Translations under genes and position numbers: made by a program
The notes under the pieces: model-generated
Databases searched by the model: none
What the model was told of the DNA's origin: nothing
Seen by the model: the letters and a program-made list of their open reading frames with translations, nothing else
Source: Aureobasidium sp. EXF-3400
Lineage: Eukaryota; Ascomycota; Dothideomycetes; Dothideales; Saccotheciaceae
Assembly (NCBI GenBank): GCA_024195585.1
Contig: SWBL01000366.1
Location: 1-48,938 of the forward strand
Reading direction: 5' to 3'
DNA: 48,938 nt
In this document: positions 1 to 8,651 of the stretch, in pieces
Layout of the letters: each line of letters begins with the position of its first letter
How positions within the stretch are numbered: position 1 is the first letter of the stretch

Positions 1-518
1 ACGGAGACCTGGTCCTTGTCGGCCTTGTAGAGCTCGGAGAGCTTCTGGCGGAGCTCATCCTTGGAGACGTTGGGACGGTTGGGGTGGAGGACATCACTGC
101 AAAAAAGGAAGAAAAGCCCTAGTCAGTACGGGTGGATCTCAATATAGAGGAGATCAATTTTGTGCCGGCTGCCTCTGATTGCTGCTGTCGTCGACCTTGT
201 GTTGTTCCATGCCTGTTGCCCATGCAGAAACGAGTAGTCGAGAAATGCGGAGAAGATTTTTCCTTTTGCCGGATCCTGCTCTTCACACACGGCGGCGCAA
301 TGTTGAATATCGTTGCAGATGCGATGATGAATCCTCCTCTTTCTTCTCGTTCCCCACAGGCGCAAGGCATAGACAGTCCAAAGGGCGGCGACAGAGCAAG
401 CGTCGGTGCTCTAGCGGGAAGGGGCGAAGGAAGAGACTCACACGACCATCTGCTTGCGGGCAAGCAGGGGGTTGCGGATGAACTTGCGGGTGCGCAGAGT
501 AACTTGAGCGTCGGCCAT
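1..518 (-). CDS. rps24: 40S ribosomal protein eS24 (5' part; gene runs off the left edge)
   Basis: Component of the small ribosomal subunit. Two exons are visible on the minus strand: 518-442 encodes the N-terminus [19 protein letters not shown] onward through ARKQMV, and 96-1 continues with [20 protein letters not shown]. These blocks are the highly conserved start of eukaryotic eS24. The intron (441-97, 345 nt) has a GTGAGT donor and a TTTTTTGCAG acceptor and splits a Val codon, so the join keeps frame. It is long compared with the other introns here, as is common in fungal ribosomal protein genes. The 3' end lies outside the window. The gene is divergent from the methyltransferase starting at 796; the 277-bp gap must carry both promoters. 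Product assignment is very secure. Confidence 0.95.
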
Positions 519-795
519 TTTTGCGAGTGATGGGGATGGGATCGATGGTCGTCGAAAAAGGGTTCTTGTCGTCTCGAGCAGAAGAAGAAATCGTTCAGAG
601 CCGGCCGCTGAGCGCAAATTCGACCGGCAGGCTGGCTTGTGTGCGTGGTCTGTGCTTGTTGCTGCTTAGCGCCGCTCTCCGATGTGAAGCCGCTTTTCTA
701 TCCACAGTTTATGCAAGCTTTGTGCAATGCTGGCTTTCCCACTGTAGATTCTGCTTCTGCTTGTCTTCGCATTCTTTGGTCATAATTCACATACC

Positions 796-2053
796 ATGAC
801 CGAGCATATATCAGACGAGGCCCTGCATCAGATTCGTCTGTTCCGCAGACAATATCTGCAGCTGCTCGACGCTCAAAACCTAACTTGGCCATCTTCAAAC
901 ACTCTCCGCTCCTCACAAGCTCAAGAATGGATATACGAGAATCTCTTCCAAACAGAAGGTGTAGACCACTTTCTACCTCCTGAAAGATATCGGCTTCGTA
1001 TCTTGAAGCTACTCATGTCCAAGATTGAAAACTCCATTGTAGACCCAGAAGAAGATGTAAGAGTGCTCTTGTCTGATTTTCCTTTCTGTCTGCTACTTTT
1101 TCTGATGCTCTGCTTTCTTTTGCCGTCAATCAGGAAATATCGGATAGTCTCATGTCCACACTAGCTGAACTCATGTTTTCCCCTCTTCCGGATGATGCTA
1201 CCGCTGCTCAACAAAGGAATTGGGTAACGTATACGCCTCTGACTCAAAGTTCTGCTATCTTGGACAAGGAGCCTGAATTGAAGCTGCTCGAGAACCGTGC
1301 AGTCATCTCGGGTGCTGGTACCACTGGTTTACGTACTTGGGAGGCCGCTCTTCACCTCTCTTCATATCTGCTTTCTTCCCCTGAGTTGACAGCAAGTGTC
1401 AGAGGCAAGAAAGTGATAGAACTTGGTGCTGGTACGGGACTGTTGTCCATCTTGTGCGCCAGCCATCTGGGTGCTGCCCACGTTACAGCTACCGATGGCG
1501 ATGAAGGCGTTGTTCAAGCTTTGCACGAGAACGCAGCCTTCAACGATGTCAAGGATGCTATGGACATTGGTGTGCTGTGGTGGGGTCGAGCTTTGAAGGG
1601 ATCTTGGATGTTTGAGAAGGATCCTTCATTTTCCTGTGATCTGGTTCTAGGTGCTGATGTCGTGAGTAGCACATCTTCCCGGTCACACAGAAACACACTA
1701 ATCTTTGTTCCAGACATACGACAAGGCTGTCATACCAGCACTAGTCTCTACCATGAGAGACATGTTCGAAGCCTGGCCTCATGTGCAAATCATCATCTCG
1801 GCAACCATCCGGAACAGCGACACTTTTGCCGCTTTTGAGTACGCTTGCGGTAAGTTATCGAAGCATAATCATAGCATTCTCCTGTCGACTGACATTTGAC
1901 GAAGCACGTAATGAATTTAAAGTCCATGAGGTGGATTACCCCCTAATTCCTATGGAGCAGCAGACTTCGCTCTTCCATTCGACAACGGTTCCCATCAAAA
2001 TCTTCTCAATAACCGCGCCTGAAACGCAAAGAGATCCTTATGCAGTACGATAG
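796..2053 (+). CDS. EFM3: Protein-lysine N-methyltransferase, FAM86/EFM3 type (eEF2-lysine methyltransferase)
   Basis: Class I SAM-dependent methyltransferase of the FAM86 (EEF2KMT/yeast Efm3) family, whose known members methylate a lysine of translation elongation factor 2 in the cytosol. Exons 796-1056, 1134-1661, 1714-1849 and 1905-2053 join in frame to 357 aa, close to family length. The N-terminal about 60 residues (HQIRLFRRQYLQLL ... QAQEWIYENLF) resemble the FAM86 N-terminal domain. Residues about 149-165 (GTTGLRTWEAALHL) and motif I (ELGAGTG, residues 183-189) are the seven-beta-strand methyltransferase hallmarks. LGADV near the end of exon 2 fits the substrate-side motif. All introns are 52-77 nt with canonical ends. 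Efm2 is the other possible yeast counterpart, but the FAM86 domain favours Efm3. The substrate is inferred from the family only. Confidence 0.85.
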
Positions 2054-2159
2054 ATTTGACGACTGATCTGACGTAGGAGGATTCGTAGATGCAAGAATGC
2101 ATAATACTTCAAGTAATGAGATTTTAGCACACTGGAATGAGCTGATGAGCGACATGAAC

Positions 2160-2988
2160 TCAGGCAGCATCTGCGATCTTCCGGATCTCTGCCCTCTCCT
2201 CGACAGTAGTAGTGTTTCTCGGCGCCTGCTTGATGACCTTTGCCGGGTTGCCTGCCACAACCGTGTAAGGAGCAACATCCTGGGATAAATATGAGCACAC
2301 TTTGCCAACACTGACGATCAAGATGGGTACTCAAAACTCACCTTTGTCACAACACTACCCGCACCCACTGTACTACCACGTCCAATAGTCACCCCAGGAC
2401 ACACAGTCACATTCCCGCCAATCCAAACATCCTCCTCAATAGTAATTGGTTTCCCAGACTCTGGACCATTGGTTCCGTTTCTCAATTCAGGATCCAGAGG
2501 GTGGGTGCCTGAGTACAAGCTCACATTCGGTGCCAACAGTGTTCTGGCGCCGATGGAAACAAGACAGGTGTCGATGATTGTGCAGTTGAAGTTTATAAAG
2601 ACGCCTTCGCCTAGACGTACGTTTGTGCCAAAGTCTGCGCGGAAGGGGGCTTCTACCCAGGGTTGGGAGGCTAGGAGTTCTTCGTCTTCGGATTCTGTGC
2701 TGTTTTGCTTGCGAGGGGGGAGTGGTGTGGTATCTCCCACAATGCTATGTTGCGTCTAAGCACCTGAAATCTGATAGAGGCACATGGAGAGAAGATATAT
2801 GATGGCGAATGGAACGAGCAAACTTACTCCTTCCACAACTCGACCTGCTGCCTTCTAGTGACCTCCTCGGCTTTATTGTACTTTGAACAGGCGCGTGCAC
2901 ATCGCCGACGCTCTGCAACTAGCTCGGGAGTAAAGGCATGGTAAAGCTCTCCTCTCAAAGCTCTAGCCTTGTTCTCCGAAATGGGCAT
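2160..2988 (-). CDS. Maltose/galactoside O-acetyltransferase-like hexapeptide acyltransferase
   Basis: Acetyl-CoA dependent sugar O-acetyltransferase of the LacA/Maa/NodL family, built on a left-handed parallel beta helix; the fungal substrate is unknown. Exons 2988-2828, 2744-2342 and 2279-2160 give 227 aa, the usual length. The first exon encodes a helical maltose-acetyltransferase N-terminal domain (MPISENKARALRGELYHAF...). Exon 2 carries hexapeptide repeats and the catalytic His135 in SGTHPLDPELR, followed by ITIEEDVWIGGNVTVCPGV. Exon 3 ends with the typical APYTVVAGNPAKVI strand. The exon 1-2 join only keeps frame when the acceptor ACATAG at 2745-2750 is used, giving LWKDIVGDTTPLPP, which matches the family. 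The gene is tail-to-tail with EFM3 (106 bp gap) and head-to-head with STE14 (226 bp gap). Confidence 0.9.
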
Positions 2989-3214
2989 GATAAACGAGAA
3001 CAATATCTGTAGTGTATTGTCTTTGTGTGGTTGTTGAAACGTGTGTAGTAAGATAGTGGCCTGGCTTGGCGCAAGTGCCGCATTCAGGAGTCAAACGCGG
3101 GGAGACCCTGACATTGTTGATATTGTTCTCGAACTTCCAAACACCACATCTTTAATCCCAAGGCCACTTGCGCCGTGCAAGTGTCGCCATCCCTCGTCAA
3201 CCACAACCATCGAC

Positions 3215-4096
3215 ATGGCACATCAAAGCGATCCAGACATCTCTGAGCCATTCTCTCCCACCTCACCAACCACATCTCACAATGGCGCCGCATCTCACAC
3301 ACCTATCGACCCAACCATCTATCCCGGAAACTCACGCTCCATCTCCGCAATCGCATTACACGCCTTCGCTCTAGGAATCGTCTTCTCCACCTGCATATCC
3401 AGCAGTATCCTCCTCAGCCTCTCTGGGTACCGTATCTGGCGCCTACCCCAATTCATCGGCACACTCTCCCTCTTCCACTTCCTAGAATTCTGGACTACAG
3501 CCCGCTACAACACCCACAATGCAAAAGTATCCTCCTACCTTTTGACATCCAATGGCCACGCCTACTTAATCGCTCATTTGGCTGCTATGTTTGAAATCAT
3601 CATCACATCCCTCTGGTTTCCCTCCCTTCAAGACGCATACTCCAACATCTACACCATTGCTTTTGGCATAGCAGTGGTGGCTACAGGACAAATCATACGC
3701 AGTATTGCTATGATGCAGGCTGGAGTCAGTTTCAACCATATCCCTGCCAAAAGCAAAAAAACCGATCATGTGTTGGTGACCAAAGGACTATACTCTTACC
3801 TGCGTCACCCCTCATACTTTGGATACTTTTTCTTTGCGGTGGGCACGCAGGTTGTGGTAGGCAATAAGATTTGTGGGATTGGGTATGCGATTGTTTTGTG
3901 GTTCTTTTTCAAGGATAGGATTAATTGTAAGTTGTCTCCTCCCCTCCACTGATTGTTTTCTGCGTTTGGGTGGAATGGTGTGAACGGTTTGCTGACATTG
4001 AGTATAGATGAGGAACAAGATTTGATCAAGTTCTTTGGCGACGATTATCGTGTATATCGCAAAAGAGTCGGCACTGGTATTCCATTCATCCCATAG
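3215..4096 (+). CDS. STE14: Protein-S-isoprenylcysteine O-methyltransferase (ICMT)
   Basis: ER-membrane enzyme that methylates the C-terminal prenylcysteine of CaaX proteins such as Ras, Rho and a-type mating pheromone. Two exons (3215-3926, 4008-4096) give 266 aa. After a polar N-terminus of about 40 residues come several hydrophobic segments (about residues 45-75, 80-95, 125-145, 150-170, 215-240). The family signature is clear: FHFLEFWTTARYN, then AGVSFNHIP, and the cofactor-binding block LVTKGLYSYLRHPSYFGYF. The short last exon supplies EEQDLIKFFGDDY...RVGTGIPFIP, the conserved C-terminal end. The start chosen is the only in-frame ATG before the membrane domain. Its neighbour is a scaffold protein of a pheromone-pathway family, though the linkage may be accidental. 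Confidence 0.93.
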
Positions 4097-4958
4097 AAAT
4101 ATCAATCTCTCTTGATTTTATACTTGCGCTAAGATTCATATGCGATAGACTACAAGCCAAACTTTTTGATAGATTCAAAACCATCGCATATCTTTTTCTC
4201 TTATTCTGAGAACACATTGTGGAAACAAGGTTGTTTAAATCTTCTTGTGATGGGCGACGCTCAGAGAACATGTGCTAAATTATATAGAATATGTGGTATC
4301 CTAAAATATGTAGACATGGAAATTCAGAAGTTGTATCAGAACCTAAGACGAATCTAAGGGTAGCCTTGGTATGGTTCACTATAAAAATGCACAATATCTT
4401 CTAAGATGAAGTGATTTTCCAGGAAAAGTGGCTATCCTAATGTGTTTTGCATGGTTCTATAAGGACATTCTGCAATTAGAACAGTATATGGCTCCACCAC
4501 GTTATTAACTAGGAAAAGGGCGGAAAGACATAAGTATAGGATAAAACAAGTATGTTATAATTTCTGAACACCTCTATAATGTAGCACATGTTCTAAATAC
4601 TTCCGGAACTAGGCAAACGTATATACAAAAGGGTCAAAGATCTAAACCAAAAAGCACGAGAAGCAGGGAAAAGGGAAGCAGGATTATGTGGTAGAGAGAA
4701 AATACAGCAAACAAGTACCGCATGCGTGATATACTTTTTTCTAAAACCTTCCTTTCCTATCTCCAAAAAAGATCCATCCATATATAGCATAAACAACAAC
4801 CAGAGAATTCGAAAAGAAGACGGGTATCGACAAGGAAATAAACAAAAGGGGGATATCTTAGAAAGAAAGATGGACAGGAAAATAGAGAAGTATGACCAGA
4901 GGTAAAGGAAGGAAAAAGTCGTGGATCGTCGTTAAAGCCGCAGACGTGCATGCTTCTC
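4097..4958. other. AT-rich tail-to-tail intergenic region
   Basis: This interval lies between the 3' ends of STE14 and the scaffold gene. It is visibly richer in A and T than its surroundings and has no credible coding sequence. It contains the inverted-repeat element at 4265-4594 and short internal direct repeats, such as the pair GTGGTATCCTAA near 4291 and GTGGCTATCCTAA near 4428. The right part (about 4740-4940) is purine-rich on the top strand and may be 3' untranslated sequence of the minus-strand gene. Confidence 0.6.
4265..4594. mobile_element. Candidate MITE-like element with about 23-bp terminal inverted repeats
   Basis: The left end AGAACATGTGCTAAATTATA (4265-4284, continuing to 4287) is matched in inverted orientation at 4572-4594. 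By eye 21 of 23 positions agree, including a perfect 13-bp core AGAACATGTGCTA. The enclosed 330 bp is AT-rich and non-coding, which fits a miniature inverted-repeat element. I found no convincing target-site duplication, so it may be old or a chance long palindrome. The copy of AAATGCACAATA at 4385-4396 links it loosely with repeats near 22707 and 29583. Confidence 0.45.
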
Positions 4959-7900
4959 TCATGACTCCTCGGCAAGGTGTTCATCTCCAGTTTCGCGCCA
5001 TTCGCGGCTGCGATCGTTGAGACGTCTTGTTCCGGGGACACGTGTGGCCCATAGGCTTTCGGCCGGAGTGCGCATGGTGAATCCGCGCTGGCTGCTGATG
5101 ACACCAATAGCCTGCAAAACAGCTTTACGGCTATCACGGCCAAAGACAGCAGGGTGGTTGATCCACTCCAGTGATGAAGCGAGCTCAGTGTCCAGTGCGG
5201 CCATGATGTCGGCGTCAATGCCAACAGCAGGTGTGAATGGACTCATAGGCTCCAGACGAGGTGGTGTGGGAGTGCGTCTGGGTTCCATAGACACTGGAGT
5301 TCCCATAAACATGGGAGGTGGTGGAAGTGGTCCAGTGGGCGGCCCTGAAGGTGGGTAGTCTGTGCCATTGCTGTGGATGCTTGCTGTAGGAGTAGGCGGG
5401 AGACGAGCAGTCGGTGGCGCTGAAGGTGGTGGGAGCGGAGGAAGTCCGCCTTTTCCAAGACCCTTCAATATACTGCGAGTCTCTGTGAGAAGATGAGAAG
5501 CTCTTTCGTGTTGGCCTCGTGAGACCAATGTCAAAGCTCGGGTGAGCATGTCAGATGTGAGCAGCTCCATGCGTCGCTGGACCACTGACGGGTGGGGTGG
5601 GATTGGTGGAGTCGCTACACGGCTCATGGAAGCCTTCTTCGAAACCGGGGGAAGCATGGTGATCGCAAGAAGCGACGGGCGGGGCAGCTGAGTAACATTT
5701 CCCTCGCGAAGAATATCGCCCCAGGCAAGATCAGCCTGGATAAGAGGGACTTCTTCGACAGAGACCGGTCGCATATCATCCTGGTCAAGGGGTCCACCGA
5801 GAGCCTCAAGTCCAGAAACAATGGTCTCCCAAGGGTCTTGCAAATCCTGCTCGGGAGTTGAGTTGTCGGGTAGCATGGCTAGCTGTACAAGAATATCTAT
5901 ATACGAGCATTAGTAATGCAGAGTAAATGAAGTTGGCAGTTAGCTTACCTCTCCTGTCACCAAAGCGCAAATCACCCAATGAGGCTTCAGCATCGCGACC
6001 AGTGGCGCGCTTTGTGATCTGGAGTGCTCCACTGATTTTGACGAATTTGGCAGGTGAGCCTTCGGGCAAGCGCAGTTTCAGCTTAGCGTTCTGATGTGAA
6101 ACGCTTTGCAGGGATCCCAGACAACCAGCCACACATTCGCGAAGCATCATCCAGTCTTTGACGTATGTATATGTTGCTTTGGTGCGGGTAGAGAGCTCAA
6201 TCATAGTATCGGGTTTGTGAGTAAGACCCAGACCGAACGAATGTATGGCGATTCTGCGACTTGTTAGCTTTTGTGACTGTATCTCTATGACCAAAAATGC
6301 TTACTTTGCGGCTTCGGCACGAGAGACGACGAAATCTACACTTTCGATGTCGGATGTCGTGGAGTCGCTGATGAGCATGATTCCTGAAATGGGATTCGCT
6401 GCCTTTCTCTGCATCAAAAGATCCATAGCAACGTTTGCGCCATCGACAACATCAGCGCGCAAGCTCTTCTGTCCGATGGGTTTGATTGCCTCGAAGACTC
6501 TAGACCATCCGTTCCAGTTCTTGCCTGTCATACCTACAACAGGCATGCTACCTCCGCTGGATCCGTAGGTAACAAGTCCCAAACGATCCTGCTCGCCAAG
6601 GTTGTTTACGAGGAATCGTAAGACGTCGCGAAGCAGGGAGATCTTGAGGCCTTGCATAGATGAGGAGATGGGTACGACGACGACAATGTCCAAGGGAACG
6701 TGCATAGCGTTTGGGAGTCTGAAACCATGTGTACCACGGAAGGTAGGGCTGGTGTATTCGGTGGGTGCGGTGTAGGCAGATTTACCAGCGCCATAGGAAG
6801 ATGGAATAGAAGAACGTCTACCTCCTCTTGAAGCCAGATCATCCTCGTCGGTACCAGAAGTTTCAAAGTCCTCGTCTGTTTCGCCCATATCGAGACTGTT
6901 GATACTGATCAGAGCGCGACGCCAGATGTCGAGCTGCGATCTATCGTGGAATTGGAGGTGGAAATGCGGGAGCTCGGCAACTGAGAGGTTCAGGGTGAGT
7001 ATGTCATGTTCAGGAACAAATTGAACCTGCTTCAAGTGCCTCTTGATCAAGATGGAGCCCTTGAGAGTGCACTTTGTTCTCATCTTGGCGGATTCCGAGG
7101 CCGTCTCCCACTGGTTTTGAGGCTTCTTCTCCTTTATGCAGATGAGCATCTCAGTGAAGAGATAGCACTCCAAATCCTGCCACGATTGGCGATCCTTGCC
7201 TACTCGAATGGTGCCATGAAGTAGCAGTCGGCCGAATCTGTTTATTGGATTTTAGCATTGAACTGGAAAAGATGCGAGGAGACATATTTACCTTGAAAAA
7301 TCCAGACCATGCCAGTTGTCGACCTTTGTATGCAAATCTTCAGTGACGCGGTCCAGTACGTGATTGGGTGTATGTGGCAGTTCGGGAGAACGAGGCATTG
7401 ACATTGTATCGAGGCTGTCGACAGCAGGAGAAACGATGTCGTCGGGATCGAGACGCCATTTTCCGTCGACAACTTCGACAGTGATCAGGCAGGTCAAGCT
7501 TTGCTGCTGTCGGCTTCGATTCAGTGTGGGGAACTCGGTGCGGACTGTGACAGTAGGAGCAGGTATGGGGTTCTTGATGTTGGGCCGCGGGCTCGGAATG
7601 TCAGCAGCGATGGACTGGAGATCGTATTCGATTCTGCGATTGCGAGACTCGTCTGTGGCTTGGCTGTGATTTCTTTCGTGCTGGCGTGATTCGAGTGATC
7701 TGGAATTGTGGCTAGTGGAATGGGTGAGATTGGTGTTGTGGGTGTTGACACTGTTGTTGTGCTGGTGAGAACGTGTGAAGCTAGCTTGGGTCGGTGGACG
7801 CGGGCTTGGGTCTAGAATAGCAGTCTGTACGGAATTGTGGCTGTTGTGGGCATGGCTCTGATAGGAATCGTGACTGGGTTGGACATGGCTTTGGATTGAA

Positions 7901-8651
7901 GCATGATTGTTATGAGCATGGCTTTGGACTGAAGCGTGGCTGTTGTGAGCATTGCTCTGAGAGGTGCTATACGTCTGGTGAGTATGGCGAGGCGGATCGT
8001 CCCAGGGCGTGGGAGTGTTGTCCGTGTCTCTTGTGCGATCGCGCAAGTCGGGGCTGTTTGCACTGCGGTTGTTGACCAGATTGTTCAGTTTTGCTGTCGT
8101 TTGTTAGTCACCGACGGAGTGGCCGAGGTCGTGGGGTCTGTGTTACCAAAGTTCAGGTTTCCGCCTCGGCTGGTGTCGAGCCCTAGCGGAGCGTTACACG
8201 AAGGACATTCCTGGGATTCGAACTCCTTGATAAACTCGTAGAAGCAGGCCTCGTGGGCGACATGGCCACACGACAGCTGCAGAATGCGCTCACCGCGCAA
8301 CGTGTGTTCCAGCGGCTCCTCGCATGCCGCGCATTCGGTGCCGATCAGGGTGCGCTCGCGTCGAGACTTTGGGCCGGTAGCATCGATCATGTCGCCTAGT
8401 TCGTCGTGGGCGGTCGACGGCGGGGCTGGAGAGGGATTTTGCGTCTGCTGCTTCTTCAGACGAGACGAGTGCGAGCGGTCATGCAGACCTCTGAGCGAGG
8501 CAAAGCGTCGAGTCGTCGTTTTGGGCGGTGTCTTGGAGTTGGTCGCCGTGATGGTGGCAGTGTGAGTGTTCGGATTCAGGTTGCTGCTTCTTGAGCCCGG
8601 ACGAAAGACAGAGGCAAAATTCACAGGCGGCGAGGGTTGAGGGCCGGCCAT
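4959..8651 (-). CDS. RING-PH-VWA scaffold protein of the Far1/Ste5 type
   Basis: Five exons (8651-8147, 8093-7292, 7237-6305, 6253-5949, 5896-4959), all separated by 51-54 nt introns, join in frame to 1160 aa. Domain order: a RING-H2 finger with ligands C107, C110, C128, H130, H133, C136, C149 and C152; a long polar linker (about 170-420) including an 11-residue repeat; a PH domain (about 437-550, GRLLLHGTIRV ... LDIWRRALISI); a von Willebrand A domain (about 605-800, PLDIVVVV ... GIMLISDST); a beta-rich part; and a Pro-rich tail (PLPPPSAPP). This architecture is that of fungal Far1/Ste5-like MAPK scaffolds, which bind G-beta-gamma through the RING and the membrane through PH. The VWA metal site DxSxS is replaced by PISSS, so metal binding is unlikely. 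The start is the first in-frame ATG. A pheromone role is family inference; generic RING E3 activity is possible. Confidence 0.82.
7828..7959 (-). repeat. Four tandem 33-bp units encoding an 11-residue His/Ser repeat
   Basis: Inside exon 2 of the scaffold gene four consecutive units read QSNAHNSHASV, QSHAHNNHASI, QSHVQPSHDSY and QSHAHNSHNSV. The repeated pattern QSH-x-x-x-SH-x-S is rich in His and Ser. The units are imperfect at both DNA and protein level, so the array is not brand new. It sits in the linker between RING and PH domains. Function unknown. Confidence 0.85.

Noticed and set aside
8195..8240. tRNA T-arm-like GTTCGAATCCC on the minus strand
   Set aside because: It lies in the RING-finger coding exon (EFESQEC) and no other tRNA parts are present.
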